In this document: positions 11,978 to 25,499 of the stretch, piece by piece | Numbering within the stretch: position 1 is the first letter of the stretch | Layout of the letters: every line of letters starts with the position of its first letter | NCBI GenBank assembly: GCA_936450465.1 | Contig: OW388296.1 | Location: forward strand, 40,018,023-40,082,022 | Direction: 5' to 3' | DNA from: Gibbula magus | Lineage: Eukaryota; Mollusca; Gastropoda; Trochida; Trochidae | DNA: 64,000 bases | The notes under the pieces: generated by a model | The model's database searches: none | What the model saw: the letters and a program-made list of their open reading frames with translations, nothing else | What the model was told of the DNA's origin: nothing | Position numbers and translations under genes: made by a program

Positions 11978-13390
11978 TTCTGATTTATATAGTTTAGGTT
12001 TGTGAACCCATATGTATTTTATAGGTTAATAAATGAATATAGATAAAATAAAGACTTAATAAACCAAACACTTTGAAAATGTGAAACAGTTTTTTAAATG
12101 TTTTTGGGCAACATTTTATTGATTAAGAAAAATGTTCTTATTTTGTTTATGTATTTTAGGACACATTAAATATAACGACAATGTGCTTTTGTAACTTTCA
12201 GAAATATGTATAAAAAATAAGCTTTTAATTAAGGTTCCCTGAAATTGAACATTTTCAGTTGTTTCTGTATGGGTAATCTGATAGTGATGGGTGTAACCTT
12301 CAAACTATAAATTAGAACATCAAATTGTCTCATGGGTGTGTCTTGCATTTCGTCAAGCCGACAATATTTTATGAGCCACTAGAAACTATTAAGTTACTAT
12401 CATGTATATGAGCAACTTAAACCATATCTAAAGTTAATTCCGGGTTAAACAAAATTTAAATTGGAAATTTCAAATTAATCCAAATCTTTAAATCATAGAG
12501 AAGGTCGGTCATGTTTTATCTTTTGAAAACTTACAACTAAAGTTCTGAAAGTTAAAATTTTCTCTTATGAGATAAGAAAAGAAATGCTTTGCCAAGCTTA
12601 TAATTAAAGGGAAGTAATTCATCATACTCGAAGAGAAGACACAGAGACCAAATTGTGGTCAAAGGGAGCTAACTCTGTCAGTCTTCTTTCCTGGAAGACC
12701 ACACAACAACTTACAGACTTCTCTCAGAGAGGAGTGCTGCTTTCATAGACAAACAGTAAATACAGGGTAGTGTTGTGAGTTTATGCTCTCCTGGTCTTGC
12801 TTAGACTAATGGACCAGAGTGACCTGAAGTGACCGGTCAGACTTGCTAACGTTGTTATCTACCAACTCACATCAAAGAGGAGGGCTATATAACCTGTATG
12901 ACCCCCTGGGGATATAATTCATTTATTACCCAGCTTTATGGTTGAAGGGTGAAATGTAGGTTAAAAGCTGAACTTTGTTATGAGACTTCAGATGATATGC
13001 TTGATAACATTGTTGATGTCGATCCTTCCTTCTCAGTCGCCTGTGAACATACAAGATAAAACAAGAATTACTCTCCACAATTCTTCAAATTTGGAATTGT
13101 CACACTATTTCTATTTTGTCAATCTTTGTTGAAAATTCCTATCTGACATCTTGACTGACAACTAAGAAGTATTTGTTTTCATAATAAAACAAATTCGTGT
13201 CGATAAAGAAAGCTGTTTAGTTCCTAAAGGGGTTCCTGAGGAAATGTGCCCACCCTTTCAGCTTGTTGTCCCTTAAAATTTTGAGAAATTTTTACCATTT
13301 ATTAAAATAACCCCCTCAGCTGATCATGCAGGATTGCCATTGAGAATGTATGTCTTGAATCTGCTAATAACTTGAATGTTTGAGTTTATG
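11978..13390. other. Unassigned DNA, no gene seen
   Basis: No exon or repeat family is recognised beyond the first ~125 bases, which duplicate the left flank of the adjacent element. The stretch is AT-rich with scattered short frames. Confidence 0.5.
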
Positions 13391-13401
13391 GTCAGATGAT
13401 T

Positions 13402-13715
13402 CTATAACTGTTAGGGGGGGGGGGGTGGGGGTTAGCGCATTCGACTTCAGATCAAGAGGTCCGTGGTTCGAATCCTGCCAGGGGTATGAACTTTGTCTGC
13501 AGTAGAGAGCTGTTCTACATGCAGTAAGGTTTGGGTGCAATGGTACACTGAATTTCAGCGTAGTACCACCCATTATTTGCTTGTTCCAGCCGATGCTCAC
13601 AGGTTTCACTGCATAGCCACATTGTGTTGCGGGCTTTCTCCCTGCCATAATACTAGCAGCCGTGATATAAGTGAAATACTCTTGAAAGCGGCGTTAAACC
13701 CCAAATCACCTCACC
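13402..13715 (+). mobile_element. tRNA-derived SINE, full-length copy with 11-bp target duplication
   Basis: A run of thirteen G with one T precedes GGTTAGCGCATTCGACTTC, then the B box GGTTCGAATCC. The family body and the tail ending TCACCTCACC follow. TCTATAACTGT occurs at 13391-13401 and again at 13716-13726, a perfect target-site duplication. The G run replaces the usual GGCGGGATA start, so the very 5' end is altered. Confidence 0.92.
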
Positions 13716-13726
13716 TCTATAACTGT

Positions 13727-16610
13727 AATTAGTTTTATCTCTGGTGCATGTCAGAATTAGCACATTTATCCAATTATTACTCTTGACTATTCTCAAAATG
13801 TCAAAATTGAAAAAGCTTGAATTACAACTTTCAACCATGATAATTGCCATTTTCCTAAATACACAGAGAGGACTGACTCTAATAGCCCTGCTAATGTTCA
13901 CTAATAGCTCTGCTCATGTTTAATAAACTACCAAGTACAAATTATTGTAGTACATTACTCTATACCAACAACAATAATGCTTGTAGTATGGATACCGATA
14001 TCTACAGTTTCCACGTGGCTGCTCTGTCTATCACTTGATACAGACGTTTTAGTCAAGGTCCAGCAGACTTCTTGCTCTGACACTTCCTAAGAAACATCTC
14101 TCTCATCCTTAGAGTTGAAAAATAAATGGACCGTCAGCGATAGAGGTAGTCGAGAAATCCATTAGAGGAGAGAATTAACATATTACATGTTGAATTACTT
14201 TATTAGATGGCGCAGGTTTGAAAGCCATTTTGATAACGTAGAGTTTGGGACATAGCAGATTGGTATCTTCTCGCCACAGCAATCAATAAGTTCCCCGTGG
14301 ATTTGCTCTGACATTCCCCATGATGATTTATGGATATTTGAAGTTGGGATTTCATTATATTATGGTATGGGCATAAATTTTTCTCTTGCTGAAAATGGAT
14401 GTTGAAGAATTGTGACTTGTGATTTCTTTAAAACTCTGTATATTCGCAAATTGGTAAATAAAATTTGTCCGAGGAGCTGCCATTGTATTTGTGTACATTT
14501 CATGAAATGAGAAAAATGCTGTATTGTTAATAATTTTAAATTATAACACATAATATTGATGGAATATCAACAAAGTACAAATAATGTATCATTAGACTGT
14601 CAACAATGTCTTAGCAAAGACCACACTAGTATAGCCCTGACGAATGACACTGTTTACATTATTTACTGAATGTGCATTTATCTTCATCAGACTGGCAACT
14701 ATAAAGTCAATAATATGTTTAAACTGGATTGTGTTATGATCATGTTTTCTATAATAACGTGTGTAAACAAGAATGTGCCCCCATGTTTCACAGAAAGATG
14801 TCCTGATACAACCTTTCCTTTTAAATATGAGTCAATCTTGTAAAAACTTTAAGGATATTAATTTTGTTTTGTCTCATAAATTATCTTTCACAAGAAAATA
14901 AAGAGAAAACTTTAATTTCATCTGGAAGATAAATCATGTCAACACAAAAAATTAAGTACTCCAGAGAAAAACATGTTTGACACAAGATTGTGGTTATCTC
15001 TCCAGATTCACTGCGGCTCTGTTATCTAACTACTTCCTGTGAGCAAAGTGGAATGGATATGTTACTCATGTGCAAACTCAGATGATGTGAGGTTGAGATA
15101 AAAGTTGGGAAAACCTTTCATCCAAAATGAAAACTGATATCAGCATTTTTATCTCTGTTCAGTGATGACGTTTATTGATAGGATTACCAAACGTTCTGTC
15201 ATTGCTGGTCCTGGTGGGAAGAGAAATGAAATAATGAGAATGTTATAGATATCTTGTTTCTTTGTGTTCTAATCTGAAATGTCATGAAAATTTATCAAGG
15301 TTAACTATATTATGTTAGCTGACGATTTTCATAACAAATAAGATTGAATACTGGTATGAATGTTATTAATTGCTTGAAATGAAATTATTTGAATATCTTA
15401 TGATAATCTTTTTGCCATTTGTGACACCGCTACAACAATGAATCAAAGCCTTGAATAATTTAAGAGCTGTTCCAAAGATTTGGATGTTGAATCGAAAACA
15501 CTGATTATTGTCTGTGAGGATTGAAGGCAAGCTCAGAACGCTGGTACAGAACGGCATTAGCTAGGACAACTTGATTATGAGACAAGCATGAGCAAAGTTA
15601 TCAATGACCCTGTCAACATGTCCGCTGCATCCTGCTGCTGTGGACCCTTTGTGTGTCTGATCCCTTGAAGCCCCATCAACTCTATCTGACCTGGGGTCAG
15701 CTCACACTGACCAATAGGATCAGTGCTCCCTGTCTGTGGAATGTGAGTCATTATTCCACCGTTGGTCAGTGAAAGTCTGTTGACTGCATCTTATATTCGC
15801 ATCCCTGGCTGAGTCTCTCAATGATTCCTGGGGAATGGTGCAGCAGTTTGCATGTTCGTCTTTGACCACATCCCTGGCTTATAATCTTCCGTGGAGAATT
15901 GATCTTGGTGGAGTAGGGTTTGGGTGCACTTCTCCATCTAGTCCCTGATCACCCATGGTTGATTAGTTCAGAGCTGACAGGTTCTCTTCAGTGAGTAGCC
16001 AAAATAGTGTTCCAGGCTTTCTTCAGCGGTGAAACATTGTTCAAATTATGTTGCAGCATGTGACATTTAACTCCCAAAATTTCTCTTTATCATTTACTCC
16101 ATTCACTTATCTAGTCCATTGTATAGTATTCTAATGCATCTGATAGTCAAGTTTTTCGGATTTCTATTATCACTGTAGATAAACACTCATTTTATGACAA
16201 ATGCATCCAGATATGTATGATAAATATTGAATTTAGCAAGCAAAATTGTCAATCCAAATTAATAAAAAGGAATTAATTTAAACTTGGCTGTACATTTTAT
16301 ATGTGAGAGAAAGAAAATGGGGATTATTTGGGGCTGGAGAGGCTTATTCCGGTCGATGGTCCAAGTTGTTCATCATAAGAGAAGCAATCTGTCCAATAAG
16401 CTCAGTTTGTGTCCTCTGACCAGGCGGTATGCATTATTACTCCACCACTGGTCAGTACAGATGGACATTAGGCTTGTCAGTGCTCATCAGGGCGGTCATA
16501 AATTGGTACAAGGATGTTTATTGATGAATATAGCTGCTTGATTGCTATCAGTCCTGCCAATTATCTACAGTTCTAACTCCCTGCTCCTGAGTCATCCGTC
16601 CTCTCTGTGT
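13727..16610. other. Unassigned DNA, no gene seen apart from one decayed SINE
   Basis: Short frames on both strands show no domain signatures. The decayed SINE at 15832-16075 is listed on its own. Confidence 0.5.
15832..16075 (+). mobile_element. Decayed SINE copy
   Basis: Landmarks of the family survive in order: a GTGCAGCAGTTTGCATGTTCG head, GTTTGGGTGCA, CACCCATGGTTGATTAGTTC, CAGGTTCTCTTCAGTG and a CAGGCTTTCTTC block. The sequence between them has drifted. The copy is old and its borders are approximate. Confidence 0.55.
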
Positions 16611-17055
16611 CTAGTCACTTCACACACAGAGGATTCCGGCCCTTGGTCACTTCACACACAGATGATTCCGGTCCTTGGTCACTTCACACACAGATGATTC
16701 CGGTCCTTGGTCACTTCACACACAGATGATTCCGATCCTTGGTCACTTCACACACAGATGATTCCGGCCCTTGGTCACTTCACACACAGATGAATCCGAC
16801 CCTTGGTCACTTCATACACAGATGATTCCGACCCTTGGTCACTTCACACAGAGATGATTCCGACCCTTGGTCACTTCATACACAGATGAATCCGGCCCTT
16901 GGTCACTTCACACACAGATGATTCCGACCCTTGGTCACTTCATACACAGAGGATTCCGGCCCTTGGTCACTTCACACACAGATGAATCTGACCCTTGGTC
17001 ACTTCATTCACAAATGATTCCAGCCCTTGGTCACTTCACACACAGAAGATTCCTT
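16611..17055 (+). repeat. 32-bp minisatellite, about 14 copies
   Basis: The unit reads roughly GGTCACTTCACACACAGATG followed by ATTCCGGCCCTT. Copies differ at a few positions (GATGATTCC versus GAGGATTCC or GATGAATCC; GGCCC versus GACCC or GGTCC). The 99-codon frame that starts at 16867 is the array read through and is not a gene. Confidence 0.95.
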
Positions 17056-20000
17056 TATTATCCATTTTCTGGATGGTTGATGAATTTGGACTGCATGTCC
17101 ATCACAGACTATAACAAGCAGGAATTGTTTACTGTACCCCTGCCCCTGGGACTAGCGAGCGTATGAGGAGCTTGTGGGGTTGGATAATGATGTTATAATC
17201 TCACCGGCTCTGTCCCCTGGTTATTTGTTCTTCTATTGATAGAACTAAACCGCTCCTCTGGTGAACATCATGCATACAGTCGTGCATTGACTTGTATTGT
17301 CTGGCCAGTCAGATCATCTTGCTTATGTCTTGGAATGAAACCTCTGTTAACAGTCCTCATTCAGGGACAAACAGGACTGGAGGATCAATTTTCTTTAAAG
17401 TTTGAACTTGATGTTTAATTTGCCTGTTCACCAACATTTGTGTGTGTTCCGTATTAGATCCTCATAGACTATTGGGAAGGATGTAGGAGTTACTCCTCTT
17501 GGTAGAGAGGCATATTGCGGATATCACTTTGTATTATGAATAAAATTTAAATTTGAAATCCTTTCCTGTGGCAAAAACTGGCAAGTCTTTTTTACTCTGG
17601 AATATAACAAATCTAATTGATTCTATGAAAGAATATCTTGAATGAGGAATGAAAAACATACTTTGTTTCGTACATATATGAGATGGAGCTGCTCCCGCTG
17701 AGATAATTACATCCAGCTGATTTTTGTGAAATATCACCTGTGATAATTGCAAGGAACATAACAATCTCCACACAGGGTGTCAATTCCCCACAGTGCTACA
17801 GAGTTCATATCCCTCCATCATAACAATGAAAGAGAAAGGTTTGGGCTGCTAATTAGGGAACAGTTTTTCTCATTATAACAGTAATTACCAGCAGAGTGAT
17901 ACACACTTAGCTTTCTGTTACCCGCAAAGCAATAAATAAGTGGTTTTCAGGGGCATTTGTCATGAATATATGATCATTTAATATCAATTAGTGGATTTTT
18001 ATGGCAACTTTGTCATCGTTTTCCCATGATTCCACACTTCATTTGTCCAAAGGTCAACAGTTCACTCTCTCAACGTCCTGATTGAATGAAGTCCATGTGA
18101 TTTCATTTACTTCGCGTTATTGAACAGGCCTGTTGCTAATCGCAGGAAGTTGACGACTTCTCCAACGTGGCACATGGTCAATTAGTAACATGTTTGTCTT
18201 CTGTGGTCCGAGTCCATTGACGGACAATCGAAATCTAATTAATGAAATGCGTGGTTGAGAACTTCCCATTCTTTGCTTTTATGAATACCATCTGTCCACA
18301 AACTGGAAATCAAAGTTGCACATTTTAAAATTTAAACTTTGCTGTTTTAAAGAAATCTTCAAGGATGATATTACTGAAATTTCTGCCATGCGTGATGGTT
18401 ACTTGTCTTTACTTACTTGTTTAAGTGGTAGAGAATTACAAAGCTCAAAGATGATGTATGGAAGTGTTATATGCACATTTTGTTTATGTATATTAAAATC
18501 AGGTTTATTTATAATAAATGTTTACATTATATTTTGGGATTTGATGAAAATTGGTCATGCAAAAGCTACTTACATAGTTTTAATGATAATGAGGTAGTTT
18601 TATCGAAACTATTTGTTATTATCCGTTAGGTTTACAGCAGTGCTTGAATGAACAGATGGTAGACAAGTTAAGTTTTGTTATGATAGCAGGAAATCCGACT
18701 TTATTGTCCCATCATTAAAGTTGATCACAAGTTTAAATATTATTTTGTTTGAGAAAGAGAACATTGAAAGCTGAGAATCTTTCCAACGAACCATATGGAC
18801 TTTGTTTATTTCAAGGACAGCTAAGATGGAGGGTAAACAAATGTTTGTGATTGTTTACCAATGTTCGTAATGGCGGCATATCGTCGTGGCAACACAGCCC
18901 CTGCTGTAGTGTGTTGATTTAGAATCAGGATGTAACATGTAGCACTGTCACACAAGACGCTCCTCAGAGTTTCCATGACGATTGCTTTGAAACCTTTGAA
19001 ACCGTCATATACATAACCTTGACACAGGAGAGAAAAATTGAACAATTTGAGAAAAGCTTACACGGACTCCACAAGCTTGACTTGACATTTATATATTTCT
19101 CAGATCAAATGTCTTCTTTCATAACAATGTTGTATAATAGAATTGGTGAATATAGTGCAGAAGGGTTAGCTCGATAGTTCTTATTCCAATTCTGACGTTA
19201 ATGATTTGAAAACAGCCAGAACATCTACAGAACTCTTTTCTAAATGTAAAATGATGGGATAAAACGCTACACTGTATTTCAGTGCTTCAATTAACACCCA
19301 TTGTTTTTCATGTTACCCCAATGACGGTGAATCTTTCTAGGTTTTACAGCAATACTTAGACAATATGGTAGTGTGTGCTTTCCCCCTGCAATGATGGTAT
19401 CTGCTCTTTGTGAGATACTCTTAAAACAATTTAAAACTTCTAATTACATGTCTCGCTTAATTTGAAATACAAATTTCTTACCTTGTTTGTTGTGTTTTGT
19501 TTATAGTTAAAGCTTATAATTAACCCCCAAGTTCCTCTTTGAGAAGCATAGTCTTAAGAATATGAATATGAACAGATATTGTAAAATACCAAATGTATGT
19601 CTAAAGACAAATAAGAGAAAAGAAGATCCTGTTTCCATGTACATCAACTCTCTAAGCACATCAACTCTCTAAGCACATCAACTCTCTAAGCACATCAACC
19701 TATTCAATTGTACAAACATGTTCTGCATGCATCTATTTCTTGTAAATCATGTCCAGTAGCATTTGCAAAGGTAATAGTATCTATACTGAAACATTGCACT
19801 ACTGCAATAAAGAAGTTGTATTTCCATAGAACTCATTCTCCTTCATCTAACCAACTGCTAAATACTGCTGAAAGAAGATGCGAAAGTCAGTATCATGTGT
19901 CTATAAGTATCCAGTATTTTCCTAACAACTTCTTGTATGATAAAGTTCCTCAGCCACTAAGATCCATCTTCTATACTGTCTGTTGCATGTTTCACAATGA

Positions 20001-20273
20001 TATTCCCCTACCAACTGCAAGTATTTTAGGAAGGTCGGTGAGCACATCTATTATATCAGCTTATCGCTAACTCTCACTAATTATCAGTTGTAGGAAGATA
20101 TCAGCACCCCATTAGCAGCCATCTTATCACTGCTTCTCAGTGTTCCTTCAGATGCTTGTATATTTAGAAATAAACTTCGATATATTGTAGAATCCTTGCG
20201 AGAAATTAGTGCCATTGGATCAACAGGTTAAGACGTTATCATCATGGGTAGTTCATGAGGGAGATCAAGGTTA
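17056..20273. other. Unassigned DNA with small repeats, no gene seen
   Basis: No exon is recognised. Two repeats stand out. A threefold 17-bp tandem, ACATCAACTCTCTAAGC, lies at 19641-19699. A decayed SINE-like stretch at about 19254-19440 retains TACACTGTATTTCAG, CACCCATTG and a TTTCCCCCTGCAATGAT block. Short frames such as 18316-18597 and 19708-20070 have no motif I know. Confidence 0.5.
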
Positions 20274-20727
20274 TTATCCCCCACCACAACGAAGTTACGA
20301 AGTTGGCGGGGGGATATAGAAATGAGCTCCGTCCGTCTGTCCGTCTGTCCGTCCGGGCTTTTCCATTCCGGCCTCAAACTTCAGAACTATTCAATATATT
20401 TTGGTGAAACTTTGTACAGGTATCAACCAAGTAGTCTAGATGTGCCTTTTGCTATATAGAAATTTGAGAATATTTTTTTTTTTACGAATGCAAACAGTCT
20501 GGACTTAGAACCAAGAAGAGGGAAAACTATATTTCGGCCTCAAACTTCAGACCTATTCAATATATTTTGCTGAAACTTTGTACAGGTATCAACCAAGTAG
20601 TCTAGATGTGCCTTTTGCTATATAGAAATTTTATCACTTATGAGTTATAACAATTTTCAAGAAAGTAAATGCAATATATATTCAAAATGCATAAATATAT
20701 TCAAAATTCCTACACGGCGGGGGATAT
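20274..20727 (+). mobile_element. Short inverted-terminus element with CCGTC(T)GT motif
   Basis: The left end reads TATCCCCCACC and the right end GGCGGGGGATA, which are inverted copies. About 60 bp inside the left end is the simple run GTCCGTCTGTCCGTCTGTCC. A segment of about 95 bp occurs twice inside, at 20371-20464 and 20538-20631; both include CAACCAAGTAGTCTAGATGT. No protein is encoded. The element resembles the disrupted one at 36878-37763 in its ends, its CCGTCCGT run and a GTGCCTTTTGCTA core. Confidence 0.7.
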
Positions 20728-22679
20728 GGCCGACTCTGTCTGCTTGTTATATTTGATTGTGAAGTTTATTTGGAAACTATCAAAGATGCTTATGTGATGA
20801 AAGGTACAAAGATTTTACTTTATCAACAATTTTTGGGAATAAAATAGATAAAAATATTCTTTTCTTCAAATTTTATTCTTGTCACAAATGCTGAATTTTA
20901 AGCCCAACAAAGAAATTGTTTCTGTGGAAAATATCAAAGATATGTGATAAAAGGTACAAATATTTTACTCCTGGGCATTTGAAAGAAAATCTGAAGGGAA
21001 TCATGTCAGGGAAGACAATGCTAAAGAAAATGAATAAGTTCTTATTGACAAATTGCTGACATTAGCGATGAAATAACAGTTTCTGCAAGTGATGCAATGA
21101 GAAATTGCATATGGACAATGATTGACAGTTATTGACATTGACGAACAGCTGGTGACACCTGGCGGCAGATTCAGGCCCTAGCCGACAGTAATAAAGGCAG
21201 TATTGACTAGTACAGTGTCCAGTGGTTATGTAGTCTTTATGAGTTGGTCGTGACTATATTGAGTGATGTGCTAGGAACAATGATATATTATTGTTATAGA
21301 TAAGGCAATATTGGCTGTCACAATATGAAATCATAGCGGCGTGATTCAATATTCACTCTGATAAGGTGTAGAAAGATAATGTATGCATATTTATTCCTGA
21401 AGTATACAGAAAAACATGATTGTTTATTCGTGAAATATACATATCAAATCATGATTGTTTATACCTGAAATATACATATCAAAACATGATTGTTTATACC
21501 TGAAATATACATATCAATACATGATTGTTTATACCTGAAATATACATATAGAAACATGGTTGATCTAAATGTGTTTCTACGTTTTCATTTATATGATAAG
21601 CAATCTGTATATGTAAAGATGTCTGTTAAAAAATATTCAAATGTCCAGTTTATGTCATTTTTATGATAACATTTGTTAAAAAATTCAATTAATATACACA
21701 TATACACACATATATACAAACACAAGAAAGGCAATCAAAATATAATTAAAAACTTTATTAAAACATTTTAGTTTTCATCATTCTGTAAATGATTTGTCCG
21801 TGACACACATCCTGAAAAGGTTGTCAAGCTTGTCCTTGACCCCCAGCTTCGATGTCAGTCGTCTCTTTGATCATGGACGTATTTCAAAACAACTTCCTGG
21901 GTTTATTGTGTCCACCAAGGATCATAAATAATATCCGTCTGAGTACCTTGAAGGTCGCCATATTATTAGAGAGCTGCCTTTTATTGACAGATCTATTTCA
22001 CAGTGTGTTGACATCGATCGAGGTGACCTTGCTGATGGATTTATATGTGAAATTATCTTATCTCTTGAAATATTATGATAGATTATTAAAATAGTCTTGT
22101 TTTGACCTTTGACCTCAAAGTGGGATATGACTTTGTAAACTATAACTTTGTGTTGACTTCAGGGTGTATATTTCAAAGAGAAATGATCCCAGGTTGACCT
22201 CTGACCCGGGGCAGGTGACACCAGTTTGTGATGACTTACCTGAGTGTACCTGTGGTTAACGACACCCAGGTGAGAAGCAGTCACAGGTAAACGCCAACAC
22301 TGGTGTCAGGGCTCCTACAGTCAGAGTTTAGTGTCCTACCTGACTGAACAACTAGCCTTTCAGTGGTGGTCAGTTTAATGTCTGATCTGACCATTAGGTG
22401 ACCACTTTGTTGGCAAGACTTCTCTGTATGTTTGACCACATGAGTTAGGGCTCACGTATTAAAGAAACATGTCTTGTATGAGATTGTTATAAGCATTGAA
22501 GATTGTTGATAATGTAGGAACAATATTCAGAATAATCTATTTGTTTTAAGTTTGTTATAAATGACCTCATCTCTCGATGTAGTTGATACATATATTTTGA
22601 AAAGAAAATATCTTAATGTGGATCCGAAGTAAAAGAACAGTGTTTTTAAAGGCATTTTGTTAAATATATTTGTGATCAC
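20728..22679. other. Unassigned AT-rich DNA with one tandem repeat
   Basis: A 35-bp tandem repeat, CATGATTGTTTATACCTGAA followed by ATATACATATCAAAA, runs about 4.5 copies from 21388 to 21556. No exon is recognised. The 80-codon frame at 21852-22094 has no known motif. Confidence 0.5.
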
Positions 22680-22688
22680 TCACAATGT

Positions 22689-22986
22689 ATGGAGCAGGAT
22701 AGCGCAGTGGTTAGCCCGTTCGGTTTCGGTTTAAGAGGCCCGAGGTGCGAATCCCGCCAGGGGCACGGCAACGTTGTCTGCAGTAGAGAACTTTTATACA
22801 GGTTTTGGTGCAATGCTACACTGAATTGCAGCACAGTACCATCCATGGTTGGCTAGTTCCAGCCATTGCTCACAGGTTTCACATGGTGTTGCAGGCTTTC
22901 TCCCTGCAATAATACTAGCAGCCGTGATAAAAGTGAAATACTCTTAAAAGCGATGTTAAACCACAAATCATCTCACCTCACCTCAT
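22689..22986 (+). mobile_element. tRNA-derived SINE, full-length copy with target duplication
   Basis: The head GGATAGCGCAGTGGTTAGCC, a B box GGTGCGAATCCCGCC (with one loop change) and the full body are present, with a tail ending CACCTCACCTCAT. A 9-bp direct repeat, TCACAATGT, flanks it at 22680-22688 and 22987-22995. Confidence 0.9.
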
Positions 22987-22995
22987 TCACAATGT

Positions 22996-25499
22996 CCCAT
23001 GTTCCTATGAACAATGATATCAACTTAAATCCTATTTATACTACCTCACATCTATTTGTCAAGGATATTTAGTATGCATCCAAATGTGATGATCATTGTT
23101 ATATAAGGATACTTGGAAAGTCAATATTAAGCGGGTTAAGTATAAAACCTTTTGCAGAACAATCAAGTTGTTTGATCAGCTCTGTAAACTGAGCTTACCT
23201 AGCGTGATAAGATTGGCTTAATTACAGGTACAGCCATGTGAGAACGTAGGTAACACAAACTTACATTCCTGTACCCTGTCATTACAGGGGTTTATCACCC
23301 AGCTGTGAAGTAGTTATCACATACATTGTGGATGATGCAAGCGAACTTGTGTTGAGATAAACATTTATGATTTTAGTTCGAAAGAATAAAATATCTTGAT
23401 GAATTACTTTTAATCAAATTCATTGAAAATTTCAGTTTTGTTTGAAATAAAAGTTTTTACATAAATATATCAATAAAATAAGATAATATATTACAACTTT
23501 GATAAAATAAAAATCTAAATGAATCTCATTTGCATTTGTTTGCCATCTGTGTTAGGTTTAATGTTTTGGTTCTGTATGAATCTTTTTTGAATTTTATATG
23601 TGATAAATAAAGATTTTTGTAGCAGATGGATATAGATTTTTGTAGACACGTCTGAGATTAACTCTCAATGTTCAATATAAACTGTTATTCGGGCATCTAA
23701 TTATGGAGTTTTATCCCAAACGGTCTCTCCTGGTCACACATGAGACTTCATTACTCTGTGGGAGGCCCATTCTCTATGCACAGTCAAACGTCTGCTGTTG
23801 TCACAAGGACTTAGGAGCAGACGTGCAACTGGATAAAGCAGACGTGAAACTGGACATTGTCCAACATCCTCCTTTATTGATCTTGAGTATTAACACTAAC
23901 CACTGAAACTGACCAATCCGTAGCGACCCATTATAGAGATGGAGTTTTGACTCACGGAGGGCAAATATTGAGCATTCCACTGTCCCATGTTGTGGATTTT
24001 GGAAAACAGTCAAAGATAGTTTGACCCTCTTTATACCAATAATGAAGACACCTACTCAAGTGCTTGTTGTAGAAAATCTCTCATCAGAGTGAAAAGTCTG
24101 TCCAGAGAGCTGCAGAGGACTTACTGTTATTTGTTTATGTTTATGATTCAAAGTGATGTATCTGTATGAAAGATCAACATACAGGAAACTCTGTATGTGT
24201 TGACATCACCCAACCCCCAACACTTTGGTGGAGGAATAGACATCACCCCTTCAACAGGCCATGTACACGTGCCTTTAGCTTTTATTGTACAACGTCTAAA
24301 ACATTTCAAGCTTACCATAAGTGTTATTCAATGGGTTAAAGATGTATATCTATAGATCTTTTAATGCACATGTAGAAAATAAATCAAAATTTTTAAGTGT
24401 TATTACTTCTATTTACCATTTATGTTTCATTTGAATCACTTAAAAATAACCAGAAAATGGCTCACTTTCTTGGGTACAAACGTCACAGACGATGTAATAG
24501 ACAACATCACAGACGACAGAATTATTGAAAATATTAGCTCGGTTACTGTCAACCATTTAATAAAAGTGAATAAGGATATAAGATGATTCATGTACTGGTG
24601 AAAGTTCTCCAATAGATAGAATAAGTATTGATGTATTGTGAATAAATTTAAAAACGGAGATTTTGCTAAATTTTTCTCCCAAACAAACACATCCCGATGA
24701 AAAGTCTGCATTTCTTACATTATCCCCAACAGACGACAACCATCCGTCCCGGTGGTACGTGTACATGTCCCTCAGATAATTCTCTGTAATGTTGCTACAC
24801 ATGGACAAAGAACTCCAGTTTTCAAAAGAAATCGGATCTTCCTGCTTCGTAAAGTTTTTCTTTCCCAGATGTGGCAAATTTTTCGGTTGTCAAGTGTAGC
24901 TGTGTCTGACATTTCACAGATCTCAAGTTTTTTTCCATCTGCTGACAATCCGTTAAAAACAGTCAAGAAAATATTTAGCAGCCTTTCACTTCCTCATACT
25001 TGAAGTTCACAGCTGTCGGTGTAGTTTGAATAACAATAAATCTTCATTAGATATCTGCATGCAAGGTGTTGCGGTGCAGTACTTTCAGGTGAACATAATT
25101 CGATTCACCAAGTTATTACTAATGCTTAATAGCAGATAGTGTAAGGCGTATTGACAGTATTAGCTGTTAGCGTCGGTAGTTAAAAACGTCATTGTGAAGA
25201 CAGCTGTAAAGAAGTGAGGCTTTCAATACAATTGGTATGCAAGGTAGAATATGAAATGTATGAAATCATTGAATCGGGGTGTTTGCTGAGTTGCAGCTGC
25301 TTGTAGGGTTTGAAAAGATTGACGTTTTGACATTATTGGAGCCATTTACACTCAAGGATTTATGCTCGTCAGATATGATAGAGATAAAGTGTTGGCAATA
25401 CCTTACAGTTGTCAACCTTCAACAAACAGAAATCACAAGTCACAAGTGTATTTTACTCAAGTGATAAATATTTCTTGCAACGACATGTTTGTGTAGGAG
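22996..25499. other. Unassigned DNA, no gene recognised
   Basis: No splice-bordered homology is visible. Overlapping frames on both strands at 24436-25003 (up to 106 codons) are longer than the local average. I cannot assign them to a family and they contradict each other by strand, so I leave them unannotated. Confidence 0.45.

Noticed and set aside
24436..25003. Overlapping frames of 83-106 codons on both strands
   Set aside because: No family pattern, opposite strands compete, and no convincing splice borders; kept only as unassigned DNA.
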